Notes: generated from the sequence alone by a model not told the origin. 39,752 bases of DNA from Beijerinckiaceae bacterium (GCA_947474545.1 CANJJI010000023.1:1-39752), one strand, 5' to 3'; positions 1 to 10,815 are shown, numbered from the stretch's first letter. Translations and numbers: made by a program.

Positions 1-549
1 AACCGGGTCGCCGCCGATGCCAATGGCTGAAGTCTGGCCGAGGCCTTCGCGCGTGGTCTGGAACACCGCTTCATAGGTCAGTGTGCCCGAACGTGAGACG
101 ATGCCGACCTTGCCGGGCTTGAAGATGCTCGCAGGCATGATACCGATCTTGCACTCGCCTGCAGTCATGACCCCCGGGCAATTCGGCCCGATCAGCCGGG
201 ACTTCGAACCGCACAGCGCGCGCTTCACCTTGATCATGTCTTCAACCGGGATGCCTTCGGTGATGCACACAATGAGTGGGATCTCGCATGCAATAGCTTC
301 GAGGATCGCGTCAGCCGCGCCCGGCGGCGGAACATAGATCACGGATGCATCGCATCCTGTAGCTTCGCGCGCTTCCATGACGGTGTCGAAGACCGGCAGG
401 TTCAAATGGGTAGAACCACCTTTGCCGGGCGAGGTACCGCCGACCATTTTCGTGCCATAGGCGATGGCCTGTTCGGAGTGAAAGGTACCGTTCTTGCCGG
501 TAAAGCCCTGGCAGATGACTTTGGTGTTCTTGTCGATGAGTACGGACAT
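1..549 (-). CDS. sucD: Succinyl-CoA synthetase alpha subunit (partial)
   Basis: This is the N-terminal 183 residues of the alpha subunit of succinate-CoA ligase; the rest lies beyond the left edge. The enzyme interconverts succinyl-CoA and succinate with substrate-level phosphorylation in the TCA cycle and works as a complex with SucC. The start ATG at 549 is preceded by a GGGAGCAGG ribosome-binding site. The visible part is the CoA-binding Rossmann domain: the [14 protein letters not shown] stretch near residues 15-28 and the GGTSPGKGG loop are typical. The catalytic phosphohistidine lies in the missing C-terminal half, so it cannot be checked. The gene follows sucC by 65 bp on the same strand and probably shares its transcript. 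Identification is firm. Confidence 0.97.
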   Translation of the reverse strand, partial: MSVLIDKNTKVICQGFTGKNGTFHSEQAIAYGTKMVGGTSPGKGGSTHLNLPVFDTVMEAREATGCDASVIYVPPPGAADAILEAIACEIPLIVCITEGIPVEDMIKVKRALCGSKSRLIGPNCPGVMTAGECKIGIMPASIFKPGKVGIVSRSGTLTYEAVFQTTREGLGQTSAIGIGGDPV

Positions 550-614
550 TGTTTTACCTGCTCCCAGTCAAAGGGGTCGGATGTAGGGTTTGTCGAATAG
601 CGCTGGGCCCGGTG

Positions 615-1814
615 TCAGGCCGAACCCTTCACCGCCTTCACGATCTTCTGCGCGGCGTCATCAAGATCGTCCGCAGGTATGACATTGAGGCCGGATTCAC
701 TGATGATCTTTTTCCCGAGATCGACGTTTGTGCCTTCAAGGCGAACCACCAGCGGAACCTTTAGGCCCACTTCCTTCACCGCCGCAATCACGCCTTCGGC
801 AATGATGTCGCAACGCATGATGCCGCCAAAGATGTTGATGAGAATGCCCTTCACGCTGGGGTCGCTGGTGATGATCTTGAAGGCTGCTGTCACCTTTTCT
901 TTCGAGGCGCTGCCGCCGACGTCCAGAAAGTTCGCCGGCGATTCGCCATAGAGCTTGATAATGTCCATCGTCGCCATCGCAAGACCCGCGCCATTGACCA
1001 TGCAGCCAATGGTGCCGTCGAGCGTGATATAGTTGAGGTCGTATTTCGAGGCTTCAAGCTCCGCCTTGTCTTCCTCGGTCTCATCGCGCAGCGCCATGAT
1101 ATCGGCATGGCGATAAAGCGCATTTGAATCAAAGGAAATCTTCGCATCAAGACATTTGAGCTGACCTGCGGTCGTCAGAATCAGCGGATTGATCTCGAGC
1201 ATCGCCATGTCTTTTTCGACAAAGGCTTTGTAGAGATTGGCGATCAAAGGACCAGACTGTTTGGCGGCTTCGCCCTTCAGATTGAGCGTCTTGGCGACAG
1301 TGCGGCCATGATGCGGCATCACACCGGTCGCAGGGTCAACGGCAAAGGTAACGATCTTTTCCGGCGTATCGTGCGCCACGGCTTCAATGTCCATGCCGCC
1401 TTCGGTCGAAATCACGAAGGAAACACATGACGTGGCACGATCGACGAGAATCGAGAGATAGAATTCTTTCTCGATGTCCGAGCCATCTTCGATATACAGG
1501 CGATTGACTTGCTTGCCCGCAGGCCCGGTCTGGATCGTAACGAGCGTATTCCCAAGCATTTCCTTGGCATGGGCTTCAACTTCCGCAACGCTTTTGGCGA
1601 GGCGAACACCGCCCTTGGCATCGGCTGGCAATTCCTTGAATTTACCTTTGCCGCGTCCACCCGCATGGATTTGACTCTTCACAACATAAAGCGGGCCTGG
1701 AAGCTTCTTGGCCGCCTCCACCGCCTCGGCGACACTCAATGCAGGATAACCGGCAGATACCGGTGCACCGAATTCCTTGAGGACAGCTTTGCCCTGATAT
1801 TCATGGATATTCAT
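615..1814 (-). CDS. sucC: Succinyl-CoA synthetase beta subunit
   Basis: The 399-residue product is the nucleotide-binding beta subunit of succinate-CoA ligase. Residues 1 to about 235 form an ATP-grasp domain that opens with the typical MNIHEYQGK start and carries the GGRGKGK loop at residues 52-58. The C-terminal ligase domain holds the conserved GGSASKEKV and [10 protein letters not shown] stretches. Full length is normal for the family. The start ATG at 1814 has an AAGGTGAG ribosome-binding site. It lies between mdh (upstream) and sucD (downstream) on the minus strand, the usual alphaproteobacterial mdh-sucC-sucD order, so co-transcription is likely. A stable intercistronic hairpin lies between mdh and sucC. 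Confidence 0.98.
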   Translation of the reverse strand: MNIHEYQGKAVLKEFGAPVSAGYPALSVAEAVEAAKKLPGPLYVVKSQIHAGGRGKGKFKELPADAKGGVRLAKSVAEVEAHAKEMLGNTLVTIQTGPAGKQVNRLYIEDGSDIEKEFYLSILVDRATSCVSFVISTEGGMDIEAVAHDTPEKIVTFAVDPATGVMPHHGRTVAKTLNLKGEAAKQSGPLIANLYKAFVEKDMAMLEINPLILTTAGQLKCLDAKISFDSNALYRHADIMALRDETEEDKAELEASKYDLNYITLDGTIGCMVNGAGLAMATMDIIKLYGESPANFLDVGGSASKEKVTAAFKIITSDPSVKGILINIFGGIMRCDIIAEGVIAAVKEVGLKVPLVVRLEGTNVDLGKKIISESGLNVIPADDLDDAAQKIVKAVKGSA

Positions 1815-1867
1815 CGAGTGTCACTCACCTTGTTAGATTGGCGCTTGATTTTGCTTAGCAAGCCGGA

Positions 1868-1911
1868 AACCGGGGCTGGCGTTGCACACCCCGGTGTGGT
1901 TAGACCCGGTT
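1868..1911 (-). other. Intercistronic hairpin between mdh and sucC
   Basis: The 103-bp gap between the mdh stop and the sucC start holds a nested inverted repeat. The outer arms AACCGGG (1868-1874) and CCCGGTT (1905-1911) pair perfectly. Inside them CACAC (1885-1889) and GTGTG (1894-1898) form a second stem with a 4-nt loop. No T-run follows on the minus strand, so an intrinsic terminator is unlikely. It could be an mRNA processing or stability element that sets the mdh to sucCD ratio; that role is inference. Confidence 0.5.
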
Positions 1912-1917
1912 ATAGTT

Positions 1918-3057
<1,140 letters not shown>

Positions 3058-3079
3058 TCAATATGATATAGAATTTGGT

Positions 3080-3109
3080 TATATCTGGATAGCGCCCACT
3101 CTTTAGCAA
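3080..3109 (-). promoter_or_regulatory. Possible mdh-sucCD promoter
   Basis: Read on the minus strand, TTGCTA (3109-3104) is followed after 18 nt by GATATA (3085-3080), a fair match to a housekeeping -35/-10 pair in the AT-rich segment upstream of mdh. Transcription would start near 3074, giving a leader of about 190 nt. The call rests on sequence match alone and other placements are possible. Confidence 0.25.
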
Positions 3110-3115
3110 AAATTA

Positions 3116-3131
3116 ATGTAATAAATTACAT
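3116..3131. promoter_or_regulatory. Palindromic operator candidate
   Basis: ATGTAAT and ATTACAT form perfect 7-bp arms around a 2-bp spacer, the size and symmetry of a TetR-family operator. The site lies 16 bp past the stop codon of the TetR-family gene and just upstream of the possible mdh promoter. The binding protein is unknown; the neighbouring regulator is the obvious candidate by position. Confidence 0.4.
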
Positions 3132-3147
3132 ATTTTGTCACTTGAAA

Positions 3148-3756
3148 TCAAAACCGGCCAAATGTAAGCGCCGAAACTACGAGCCCAAGCATTCGTTCAA
3201 AACGTATTTCAAGTTGACCGCGTGGCGCGTCAGCATCAAGCCGAACAGCGTTAGGATGTATGAATCTGTGCAGAGCGTCAAAGACCAGCGCCACCGCTTT
3301 ACGGTGATCGGCCTGGGCGAACACACCGCTGGCCATGCCTTCCTCTATAATCCGTTGAATTTCGGCCTGCAGCCTGTTCCGGTGTTTGCGCGCCAGACTG
3401 GAACCAGTTTCAGAAGCTTCCGAAAAGACGTTGAAAATATCAGGGTCACTTTCCAGTTTCTCGCGATAGGCGGATTGCAACGCCCCAGCTATTCGCTCAA
3501 GTTTGTCATATGCGGGGTCGGGACCGTCGCTGATCTGACGGATTCCCGCTTCCAGGGGTTTAAGCCAATCTTCCGTAACCGCTTCGAGAAGCGTCTGCTT
3601 GGATGGAAAATAGCGGTAGACATTGGCATGGGACATACCGGCCTCGTCCGCAATCGCCACAACTGTTGTCCGGCGCAGACCGAATTTGCGGATATGCGCT
3701 GCTGCTATCTGAAGGATGCGGCGATCTGGCGGCTCCAGGTGAGGCATTTTCGCCAT
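3148..3756 (-). CDS. TetR/AcrR-family transcriptional regulator
   Basis: The 202-residue protein has a typical TetR N-terminal DNA-binding domain: helix-turn-helix at about residues 29-58, with IADEAGMSHANVYRYFPSK as the recognition part. The remaining C-terminal region (about 65-202) is the ligand-binding and dimer domain, which I cannot assign to a subfamily. The start ATG at 3756 has a GAGGG ribosome-binding site and lies 7 bp past the zapE stop, so zapE and this gene are probably co-transcribed. It sits directly upstream of mdh-sucC-sucD with a palindrome in between, so control of the TCA operon or of itself is plausible but only inferred from position. The ligand is unknown. Confidence 0.93.
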   Translation of the reverse strand: MAKMPHLEPPDRRILQIAAAHIRKFGLRRTTVVAIADEAGMSHANVYRYFPSKQTLLEAVTEDWLKPLEAGIRQISDGPDPAYDKLERIAGALQSAYREKLESDPDIFNVFSEASETGSSLARKHRNRLQAEIQRIIEEGMASGVFAQADHRKAVALVFDALHRFIHPNAVRLDADAPRGQLEIRFERMLGLVVSALTFGRF

Positions 3757-3763
3757 GACGCCC

Positions 3764-4939
3764 TCAAGTCTCCACGATCCCGGTTGAATTGCCGCTCACA
3801 GCAGCTTCGGCATCCCCATGCGGCAACGCGAGATAATCCTGCGAGCGCATCTCGATCAGCCGCGACGACGTGCGATCAAACTCGAAGACTTCCTTGCCAT
3901 CTTTCCCGAGATACAGATTTTGGGGTTCGGCAGCCGCCGATGCAATCAACTTCACCCGCCGATCATATAGTGTATCGATGAGGTTGATGAAGCGCTTGGC
4001 CTCATTGCGTTCATGCGCCTGGATAACTGGAATATTGTCCAAGAATATCGTGTCAAACCTGTCGGCAATAGCGAGATAGTCCGCCGCCGCCAGCGGCTTC
4101 CGGCAGAGCTCATCGAAACCGACACGGGCAACATTTGCATGCGCCTGGGGGATGTCGACGAACCTGCCCAGAACTTCCACTTTCTGAGGCCGCCCTTTTT
4201 CTGAACCGGTCAGGGAAAGATACATCGCGTCCATCTCCCGCCGGGCCGTATCATCCGCAGGCACGTGATAGACTGTCGAACCGCTCAACTTCTCCAGCCG
4301 GAAATCCGTTCGCGAATTGAGATTGATGACTTCGGTGCGTTCTGCCAGCAACGCGAGAAACGGGAGAAAAAGCGCACGATTGAGCCCTCCCTCATAAAGC
4401 CTGGAAGGCTCCACATTGGAGGTCGCTACCACAACTACACCCTTAGCAAACAGGGCCGTAAACAACCGCCCAAGTATCATGGCGTCGGCAATATCGGTGA
4501 CACTGAATTCATCGAAGCACAACAGCCAGGCCTCCGACGCCAGGGACTCCGCTATTGGCCCTATAGGATCTTCACCTTTGATTTGACCCAGCTTCTTTTG
4601 CTGACGCCAGGCGTGGATACGGCCATGAACCTCAGCCATGAATGCGTGAAAATGCACTCGCCTCTTGCGCTGAACGGTGGCGGCTTCAAAAAACAGATCC
4701 ATCAACATGGTCTTGCCGCGCCCGACCGAGCCCCAGACATAACAGCCCCGCACAAACGGCGACTTCTGCCGGGCGGCAAAAATCCAACCCAGAGCGCTGG
4801 TCTTACGCGCTAGGCGATGCTCGGTGAGTTCCCCAACGAGGGCATCAAAGCGACGCACCACTTTTTCCTGCGCCGCGTCATGCTCAATGACGCCCTTATG
4901 GACGAGCTTGTCGTAGGCGGAAGAGACCGGATTGGGCAC
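3764..4939 (-). CDS. zapE: ZapE/AFG1-type AAA ATPase
   Basis: The 391-residue protein is an AFG1-like P-loop ATPase. ZapE is a division-linked ATPase associated with FtsZ in E. coli; the mitochondrial relative Afg1/LACE1 acts in protein quality control. Walker A is GSVGRGKT at residues 70-77 and Walker B is LLCFDEF at 139-145, followed by TDIADAMILGRLF and a conserved ATSN stretch. The start is a GTG at 4939 with only a weak AAAGAA ribosome-binding site; no better in-frame start was seen. In many alphaproteobacteria zapE lies next to mdh; here a TetR gene sits between them. The protein is probably cytoplasmic, with no signal peptide or membrane segment. Confidence 0.92.
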   Translation of the reverse strand: MPNPVSSAYDKLVHKGVIEHDAAQEKVVRRFDALVGELTEHRLARKTSALGWIFAARQKSPFVRGCYVWGSVGRGKTMLMDLFFEAATVQRKRRVHFHAFMAEVHGRIHAWRQQKKLGQIKGEDPIGPIAESLASEAWLLCFDEFSVTDIADAMILGRLFTALFAKGVVVVATSNVEPSRLYEGGLNRALFLPFLALLAERTEVINLNSRTDFRLEKLSGSTVYHVPADDTARREMDAMYLSLTGSEKGRPQKVEVLGRFVDIPQAHANVARVGFDELCRKPLAAADYLAIADRFDTIFLDNIPVIQAHERNEAKRFINLIDTLYDRRVKLIASAAAEPQNLYLGKDGKEVFEFDRTSSRLIEMRSQDYLALPHGDAEAAVSGNSTGIVET

Positions 4940-5150
4940 AGAGTTCTTTTCGCAGATCAGGCAGGCGGGACGAGCGCGTTTTTCTACATATAATGTCCTA
5001 GCGCAAGCGGTTATTCCCGGATCTGCTCAATCCCTGAACAAATACGACTGAATTATTTTGCGCCGCAATATCGTCATGTTGCAATGCGATAGTTTTGGAG
5101 TGAATATCCCCGCGGGCCAGCTTTTGCGGTTCTGCTCAGGAAATTGAGCC

Positions 5151-5780
5151 ATGCCACCGGTCTTCGATTCCACCAGTTTCAGGCGCTTGTGGCAAAGCGA
5201 TTCGCAAGATTTTCGCGGCCACATGCTACGTCTGCCGGCAGAGAGCCGCCACAACCGGTTCGGGATGGGCGTATCCGACGATTTCGTCGAGCGCTACACC
5301 GAGCGGAATATCGGCATCGAGAACGTCATATACGGTTTTTTCGCTGATGGAGTATTGCGCGCTGTCGGTGAATTACGGCCCATGAACCCGCAGCGCCTTC
5401 TCGGCATCGGCGGAGAAATGGAAGCGGCTTTCAGCGTCGAGCCCGAATGGCGCAAGCTCGGCATCGGGTCCCAACTCATGCAGCTCGTCATCCGGGCCGC
5501 CCGGACACGTTGCTGCACGACGCTTTATCTCTCGTTTCTATCGGGCAATGTTCCCATGCGCCGCCTGGCCTTGAAATACGGCGCCGAGATCGAAACCGAC
5601 TGCTCGGAATCCGAGGCGCATATTCATCCCGATCTGCCGACACCCATGGCTATCTGGGACAAGACTTTTGACGATGCGAGATCCTTTGCAATTGCCGCAC
5701 TGGATTTCCAGAGACAACGGCTGCAGCAAAGCTGGCAGACTGATACCGGGCGTTATAACAACATGCGGAAGTCCTCCTGA
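5151..5780 (+). CDS. GNAT-family N-acetyltransferase
   Basis: The 209-residue protein has a GNAT fold. Acetyl-CoA binding motif A is visible at about residues 95-115, with RKLGIG as the pyrophosphate loop after an acidic strand, and motif B follows around residues 120-145. The substrate cannot be told from sequence. The start ATG is preceded by AGGAAA at a suitable distance. The gene diverges from zapE across 211 bp and converges on the TerB-like gene. The C-terminal tail after residue 175 is polar and not part of the core fold. No operon partner helps to assign a role. Confidence 0.88.
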   Translation: MPPVFDSTSFRRLWQSDSQDFRGHMLRLPAESRHNRFGMGVSDDFVERYTERNIGIENVIYGFFADGVLRAVGELRPMNPQRLLGIGGEMEAAFSVEPEWRKLGIGSQLMQLVIRAARTRCCTTLYLSFLSGNVPMRRLALKYGAEIETDCSESEAHIHPDLPTPMAIWDKTFDDARSFAIAALDFQRQRLQQSWQTDTGRYNNMRKSS

Positions 5781-5861
5781 TTACCGCAGGTTGGCAAGCG
5801 CAAACGCGCGGATGCGCGGGAATCACAATGACTGACGTGTTACTCATTGTACCACTTGGTA

Positions 5862-6377
5862 TTAGACGTTCAGTCGCTCCCGCAAGCGTTTGATCGTCGC
5901 GATCTGCTCTGGCAAAGCCGGACCGCCGGATTCGGCAATTGCCATTGTTATAGCCACGAGTTCGCGCTTTTCCGCTTCATGGAGTTGCGCGTTCCATAGT
6001 GAAGAAAGCTTCAAAGAAATATTGTCCGGATCGGGCGCCTGATCAACGACCCATTTGGCAAATGTATAATCTTCGGCCGGATCGCGGCCCGAAATCAGTG
6101 CATGCTGCTTTCTGATTTCCTGGGCGGTTTCATCGGCAATCGGTCCCTTCAGAGACGCTATGGCGACCATCATCACTGCCGCACCCACGACAGGATCCTG
6201 AATGGCGGTGACCACCGAACCTTCAGCTTTCGACAAAAATTTCCTGCGCCGCCAATAGCCCCGCGCACGCTGTGCAGCATCGACGATTTCCCCGGCGACT
6301 TCCCTAGCCTGGCGAATGCGATAGTACCAGAAGCCCGCCGCCCCGAGCAGCGCCACAAATCCCAATATAATATGCAT
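5862..6377 (-). CDS. Membrane-anchored TerB-like hypothetical protein
   Basis: The 171-residue protein has one N-terminal membrane segment (about residues 2-18) followed by a basic stretch with YWRRRKF and a helical domain. That domain (about residues 55-165) resembles the TerB/DjlA N-terminal helical fold in its spacing of small, acidic and hydrophobic residues, including AAVMMVAIASLKGPIADE. This is a weak family call. I chose the ATG at 6377, which has an AGGG ribosome-binding site; a GTG at 6392 in the same frame would add five residues. It follows sdhB by 95 bp on the same strand and may be read with the sdh operon. A short imperfect hairpin (GAAGTG 6429-6434, CACTTC 6451-6456) lies between them without a T-run. 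Confidence 0.75.
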   Translation of the reverse strand: MHIILGFVALLGAAGFWYYRIRQAREVAGEIVDAAQRARGYWRRRKFLSKAEGSVVTAIQDPVVGAAVMMVAIASLKGPIADETAQEIRKQHALISGRDPAEDYTFAKWVVDQAPDPDNISLKLSSLWNAQLHEAEKRELVAITMAIAESGGPALPEQIATIKRLRERLNV

Positions 6378-6472
6378 AGTCACACCCTGCACTTTGGATG
6401 CGGAACAATATCACTTGAAACACCAGGGGAAGTGCGCAGGAACACCAGCACACTTCGCTACCGGAACCTGCA

Positions 6473-7252
6473 TCACACCTGACGAGAAATCATCATGTTT
6501 TTGATTTCTGCAATCGCCTTGGCCGGGTTCAGTCCCTTGGGGCAGGCCTTGGCGCAATTCATGATCGTGTGGCAGCGATAGAGCCGGAAGGGATCTTCCA
6601 GATTGTCGAGCCGCTCGCCCGTGGACTCGTCACGTGAATCAATCAGCCAGCGATAGGCCTGCAGCAGAGCGGCAGGACCGAGATAACGATCGCCGTTCCA
6701 CCAATAGCTGGGGCAGGACGTCGAACAGCAAGCACAAAGAATGCACTCGTAGAGACCATCGAGCTTCAACCGGTCATCATGCGACTGCCGCCATTCCTTC
6801 TCAGGTTTTGGCGTAACAGTCTTGAGCCATGGCTCGATAGACGCATGCTGGGCGTAGAATCGCGTGAGATCGGGGACCAGATCCTTCACCACTTCCATGT
6901 GCGGCAGCGGGTAGATTTTCACCACGCCGTTAATGGACGACATGTCCTTCGTGCACGCCAGCGTATTCGTGCCGTCGATATTCATCGCACAGGATCCGCA
7001 GATGCCCTCTCGGCAGGAGCGGCGAAACGTCAGCGTCGGATCGATCTTGTTCTTGATGTAAAGAATAGCATCCAGAACCATCGGGCCGCAATCATCCATA
7101 TCGACGTAATAAGTATCGATACTAGGATTTTTGCCGTCATCGGGGTTCCAGCGGTAGACGCGAAATTCGCGAACGTTTTTTGCGGCAGCAGGTTTTGGCC
7201 AGGTCTTGCCCGGCTTGATCTGCGAATTCTTGGGAAGTGCGAGTTCGACCAT
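6473..7252 (-). CDS. sdhB: Succinate dehydrogenase iron-sulfur subunit
   Basis: The 259-residue product carries the electron-transfer centres of complex II, passing electrons from SdhA to quinone. The 2Fe-2S ferredoxin-like domain has cysteines 80, 85, 88 and 100. The C-terminal domain has cysteines 170, 173, 176, 180, 227, 233 and 237 for the 4Fe-4S and 3Fe-4S clusters. Length and all ligands are as expected. The start ATG at 7252 has a GGAGAT ribosome-binding site and lies 15 bp after the sdhA stop. It is the last gene of the sdhC-sdhD-sdhA-sdhB operon. It is a peripheral protein on the cytoplasmic face of the inner membrane. Confidence 0.98.
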   Translation of the reverse strand: MVELALPKNSQIKPGKTWPKPAAAKNVREFRVYRWNPDDGKNPSIDTYYVDMDDCGPMVLDAILYIKNKIDPTLTFRRSCREGICGSCAMNIDGTNTLACTKDMSSINGVVKIYPLPHMEVVKDLVPDLTRFYAQHASIEPWLKTVTPKPEKEWRQSHDDRLKLDGLYECILCACCSTSCPSYWWNGDRYLGPAALLQAYRWLIDSRDESTGERLDNLEDPFRLYRCHTIMNCAKACPKGLNPAKAIAEIKNMMISRQV

Positions 7253-7267
7253 CGAAATATCTCCAGA

Positions 7268-9100
7268 TCAATACACGCGAGCCTTTGGCTCGATATAGCT
7301 GATCTCGTTTGTCATCGTGTAGGTGTGCACCGGGCGGAAATCGATGGCGATCTTCTTGGTCGAATCATCCGCCCAGGCGAGCGTATGTTTCATCCATTCC
7401 TTGTCGTCACGATCCGGATAATCTTCCCTCGCATGGGCGCCGCGGCTTTCCTTGCGCTCAACAGCAGAATCCATCGTCACCACAGCCTGTATGATCAGGT
7501 TGTCAAATTCCAATGTCTCGATGAGATCGGAATTCCAGATCAGTGAACGGTCCGTGATGGCCACGTCATTCGAGCCTTCCCAGACCTGATGAATGAGCTT
7601 GGAGCCCTCTTCCAGCACTTCTCCGGTACGGAACACAGCGCAATTCGATTGCATCGTCGTCTGCATGCTGTTGCGCAGTTCAGCTGTCGGCGTGCTGCCT
7701 TTCGCATTGCGGAATCGGTCAAGACGCGAAAGTGCAAGCTCAGCAGAATCAGCGGGTAGGTCGGCATGTTTTTCGCCGGGCCTCACCAGTTCCGCAGCCC
7801 GCAGCCCGGCCGCGCGGCCAAACACCACCAGATCGATCAGCGAATTCGAGCCAAGACGATTTGCGCCGTGAACAGAGACGCAAGCCGCTTCGCCCAGAGC
7901 CATCAGCCCCGGCACAACATGATCGGGATTGCCATCCTTCTTGGTCAGCACTTCGCCATGATAGTTTGTGGGAATGCCACCCATATTGTAGTGCACAGTT
8001 GGCAACACGGGGATCGGCTCTTTGGTGACATCCACGCCTGCAAAGATGCGCGCGCTCTCGGAAATGCCGGGCAGACGCTCATGCAGGATCTTGGGATCAA
8101 GATGATCCAGATGCAGATAGATATGATCGGCATTCTTGCCGACGCCGCGCCCTTCGCGAATCTCGATCGTCATCGCCCGCGAAACCACATCACGTGAAGC
8201 GAGATCCTTAGCGGACGGCGCATAGCGCTCCATGAAGCGCTCGCCCGCAGAATTCGTTACGTAGCCGCCTTCACCGCGCGCACCTTCTGTGATCAGACAA
8301 CCCGAGCCATAGATTCCAGTCGGGTGGAATTGCACAAATTCCATATCCTGCAGCGGCAGGCCCGCACGCAGCAGCATAGCGTTACCATCGCCTGTGCAGG
8401 TATGCGCAGACGTGGCCGAGAAATAAGCGCGCCCATAACCACCCGTCGCCAGGATGGTCAGGTTGGCGCGAAATCGGTGGATGGTGCCATCGTCCATCTT
8501 CAGGCAAATGACGCCGAGACAACGGCCTGACGGATCCATGATCAGGTCGATGGCGAAATACTCGATGAAGAATTCGGTGTTGTTACGCAGGGCCTGCCCA
8601 TACAGCGTGTGCAGAATGGCGTGGCCGGTGCGGTCAGCCGCCGCGCAAGTGCGCTGCGCTGTGCCCTTCCCGAAGTCGGTGGTCATACCGCCAAAGGGGC
8701 GCTGATAAATCTTCCCCTCTTCGGTACGCGAGAACGGCACACCCCAATGTTCCAGTTCATACACAGCGGCTGGCGCATTACGGCAGAGGTATTCGATACA
8801 ATCCTGATCACCGAGCCAGTCCGATCCCTTGACCGTATCGTACATATGCCAGCGCCAGTCGTCCTGATGCATATTGCTCAGCGCCGCCGAAATGCCGCCT
8901 TGTGCCGCCACCGTATGCGATCGCGTTGGAAACACCTTGGATATGCAGGCCGTACGCAGACCTTCCTGCGAACAACCTACAGTGGCGCGCAAGCCTGCAC
9001 CACCGGCGCCGACTACGACGACGTCAAAGGTGTGATCCGTGATCGGATAAGCCTTGCCCAGTTGCGAGGGCGCTTTTGCAGAACCATTGGCTTCAGCCAT
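7268..9100 (-). CDS. sdhA: Succinate dehydrogenase flavoprotein subunit
   Basis: The 610-residue product oxidises succinate to fumarate using covalently bound FAD. The dinucleotide-binding GAGGAG lies at residues 31-36, and SHTVAAQGG at 61-69 contains the histidine that normally carries the FAD (His62). Further conserved blocks are HPTGIYGSG with TEGARGEGG, and [11 protein letters not shown]. The C-terminal helical domain ends with the usual RPVHTYT and a short tail. The start ATG at 9100 has an AAGAGGA ribosome-binding site, 36 bp after sdhD. It works in complex with SdhB, SdhC and SdhD. Confidence 0.98.
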   Translation of the reverse strand: MAEANGSAKAPSQLGKAYPITDHTFDVVVVGAGGAGLRATVGCSQEGLRTACISKVFPTRSHTVAAQGGISAALSNMHQDDWRWHMYDTVKGSDWLGDQDCIEYLCRNAPAAVYELEHWGVPFSRTEEGKIYQRPFGGMTTDFGKGTAQRTCAAADRTGHAILHTLYGQALRNNTEFFIEYFAIDLIMDPSGRCLGVICLKMDDGTIHRFRANLTILATGGYGRAYFSATSAHTCTGDGNAMLLRAGLPLQDMEFVQFHPTGIYGSGCLITEGARGEGGYVTNSAGERFMERYAPSAKDLASRDVVSRAMTIEIREGRGVGKNADHIYLHLDHLDPKILHERLPGISESARIFAGVDVTKEPIPVLPTVHYNMGGIPTNYHGEVLTKKDGNPDHVVPGLMALGEAACVSVHGANRLGSNSLIDLVVFGRAAGLRAAELVRPGEKHADLPADSAELALSRLDRFRNAKGSTPTAELRNSMQTTMQSNCAVFRTGEVLEEGSKLIHQVWEGSNDVAITDRSLIWNSDLIETLEFDNLIIQAVVTMDSAVERKESRGAHAREDYPDRDDKEWMKHTLAWADDSTKKIAIDFRPVHTYTMTNEISYIEPKARVY

Positions 9101-9136
9101 GGTGAATCCTCTTGTACTTGCTGGATGAACAGACCG

Positions 9137-9532
9137 TTAGACGAAACTCAGGCGCAGCACTGCATAAATGCAGGCAAGCCCGATGGCGGCGGCGAAGAAC
9201 ATGTTGAGCATCACGAGCCAGGTCTTGCAGAGCTCGCCATGTACATAATCTTCGATGATTTCCTTCATGCCAAGCATCATGTGATAGATGCCCGCCAACA
9301 GGAATAGAAGGATAAGGATCGCCGGCAATGGGCTGCCAAGCGTGGCGCGCACGGTATTGAAATCCTTGCCAACCAGCGACAGAATGATCGCGACGAAAAT
9401 GATGGCGAGCGGCAACAGCGCTATGGCGGTAACCCGCATATGCCAGGCGTTTTTTGTACCTGATTTCGCAGAACCCAGATGCCGGACCTGGCCCATGGGC
9501 GTGCGCATGGAGGATGAGGTTTTATCGTTCAT
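9137..9532 (-). CDS. sdhD: Succinate dehydrogenase membrane anchor subunit
   Basis: The 131-residue protein has three membrane helices (about residues 35-53, 69-89 and 103-126), as expected for the second anchor of complex II. The helix-2 stretch GIYHMMLGMKEIIEDY carries a conserved histidine and the acidic end typical of SdhD in this class. I placed the start at the ATG at 9532, which has a GAGGAGA ribosome-binding site and lies 11 bp after the sdhC stop; the same frame stays open far upstream but there it overlaps sdhC and shows no similarity. SdhC and SdhD together hold the quinone site and anchor SdhAB to the inner membrane. Confidence 0.94.
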   Translation of the reverse strand: MNDKTSSSMRTPMGQVRHLGSAKSGTKNAWHMRVTAIALLPLAIIFVAIILSLVGKDFNTVRATLGSPLPAILILLFLLAGIYHMMLGMKEIIEDYVHGELCKTWLVMLNMFFAAAIGLACIYAVLRLSFV

Positions 9533-9543
9533 GGCGTCTCTCC

Positions 9544-9948
9544 TCAGCGAACCGAATAGGCAATGACCCAGACGAGGATCGTCAGGACGATGCCGCCCCA
9601 GAGCGTTGCCTGCGCCAGATATTCCCGCTGCGGATGTTCCATACAGCGCCCGGTGTCCTGGATCATGTGGCGAATGCCGCCTAGCATGTGTGTGAACAGA
9701 GCCCAGGTGAACCCGAACAGGATCAGACGGCCGATTATCGTTCCCATGAACCAGTTTGCGGTCGCAAATGCCGCTGGGCCAGTGGCGGCCGCTATCAGCC
9801 ACCAGGCCAGCACCAAGGTGCCAAAATAGAGCCCGGCGCCAGTAATACGATGAGTGATCGACATCATCATCGTCAGCATGGGCCGGTAAACCTGAAGGTG
9901 CGGCGATAACGGGCGGCGTGATGCCTGATTCGACTGTACTTCGGCCAA
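9544..9948 (-). CDS. sdhC: Succinate dehydrogenase cytochrome b556 subunit
   Basis: The 134-residue protein is the large anchor subunit of complex II. It has the N-terminal signature RPLSPHLQVYRP followed by SITHRITG, then three membrane helices. The histidine in LFTHMLGGIRHMIQD (His87) corresponds by position to the haem b ligand of E. coli SdhC. The start is a TTG at 9948, behind a GGGGGAT ribosome-binding site; the next methionine falls after the conserved signature, so an internal start is unlikely. It is the first gene of the sdh operon. The 135 bp between it and tlpA presumably hold the operon promoter, though no clear consensus stood out. Confidence 0.95.
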   Translation of the reverse strand: MAEVQSNQASRRPLSPHLQVYRPMLTMMMSITHRITGAGLYFGTLVLAWWLIAAATGPAAFATANWFMGTIIGRLILFGFTWALFTHMLGGIRHMIQDTGRCMEHPQREYLAQATLWGGIVLTILVWVIAYSVR

Positions 9949-10083
9949 TTGATCCCCCGGGGATTGGACTTGTTCTTGAAAATGAACCTCGCGGCCTAAC
10001 TAAAGCACGTCGAACCCGCGCGCAACGGCGCTCTCGCGCATAGCTGCTACAAAGATCAGGAGCAGCTGCCCCTCAAACAGATT

Positions 10084-10788
10084 TCAGGGAGAGACAGCCT
10101 TGCCGCCGGAAGAACTTCCGCCAGTTGCAGCCCGAATCAGAGATATGGCCTCGGGGCCGTCCCATTCAGCAGGTCCAGCCATAACGCCGAGTTCGCAGCC
10201 CTTTGCGTCAATCAAAATGGTGGTCGGGAGCCCCAGGACCTTCCCGGCCTGTTTCAAAGTCTGGAACACGTCAGCTTTGGGGTCGGTGTAAAAAGCTAAT
10301 TGTTTCACCCCCACGGACTCCAGGAACGGCTTGCGCCGCTCCAGTCTCGCCGTATCAATATTGATAGCCACCACCTCAAAGTCCGGGCCTCCCGCATCCG
10401 CCTGCAAGCGATCAAGAGCCGGCATTTCGGCCCGGCAGGGCACGCACCACGTCGCCCAGAGGTTAAGGAGCACAGTTTTACCCCTGAAATCGGAAAGTTG
10501 CAGCCGATTGCCGTCCGGCCCATGGAATGCGATCTCCGTCGCAGGTTTCGGCACTTTCGAAATGTTCAGAGAAGCGATCTGGCCATGCGCTAGCGGGGCG
10601 ATCTTCTTGGCCATTTGGGCAGAAGTGGCGCAATTGGCGTTATCGGCGCTTTCCTTGCCGCCAACCCAATTCATCCCGTATAGGACCGCAACAAACAGCG
10701 CACCCGCCAGCCCGGTCAATAAAATTGTTTTCGCGCCAGTGGTGCGGCTCACCGGCGGTGAAAGCTCTGTTTGGTTTGGGTCAGGCAT
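10084..10788 (-). CDS. tlpA: TlpA-like membrane-anchored thioredoxin
   Basis: The 234-residue protein has a cytoplasmic N-terminus, one membrane helix (about residues 20-40) and a periplasmic thioredoxin-fold domain with the redox motif WCVPC at residues 114-118 and a cis-proline region in GLPTTILID. TlpA in Bradyrhizobium reduces periplasmic copper chaperones needed for cytochrome oxidase assembly; the same role is likely but not shown here. Cys53 and Cys196 are extra cysteines outside the active site. The start ATG at 10788 lies only 27 bp from the divergent argH start. This tlpA/argH arrangement is common in related alphaproteobacteria. Confidence 0.92.
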   Translation of the reverse strand: MPDPNQTELSPPVSRTTGAKTILLTGLAGALFVAVLYGMNWVGGKESADNANCATSAQMAKKIAPLAHGQIASLNISKVPKPATEIAFHGPDGNRLQLSDFRGKTVLLNLWATWCVPCRAEMPALDRLQADAGGPDFEVVAINIDTARLERRKPFLESVGVKQLAFYTDPKADVFQTLKQAGKVLGLPTTILIDAKGCELGVMAGPAEWDGPEAISLIRAATGGSSSGGKAVSP

Positions 10789-10815
10789 GGCTTATCCGGT
10801 CACAAGAGGCAGTTC

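Noticed and set aside
5781-5861. GC-rich CGCGC-GGAT-GCGCG hairpin between the GNAT and TerB-like genes
   Set aside because: The stem is only 5 bp with no T-run in either direction; too weak to call as a terminator.
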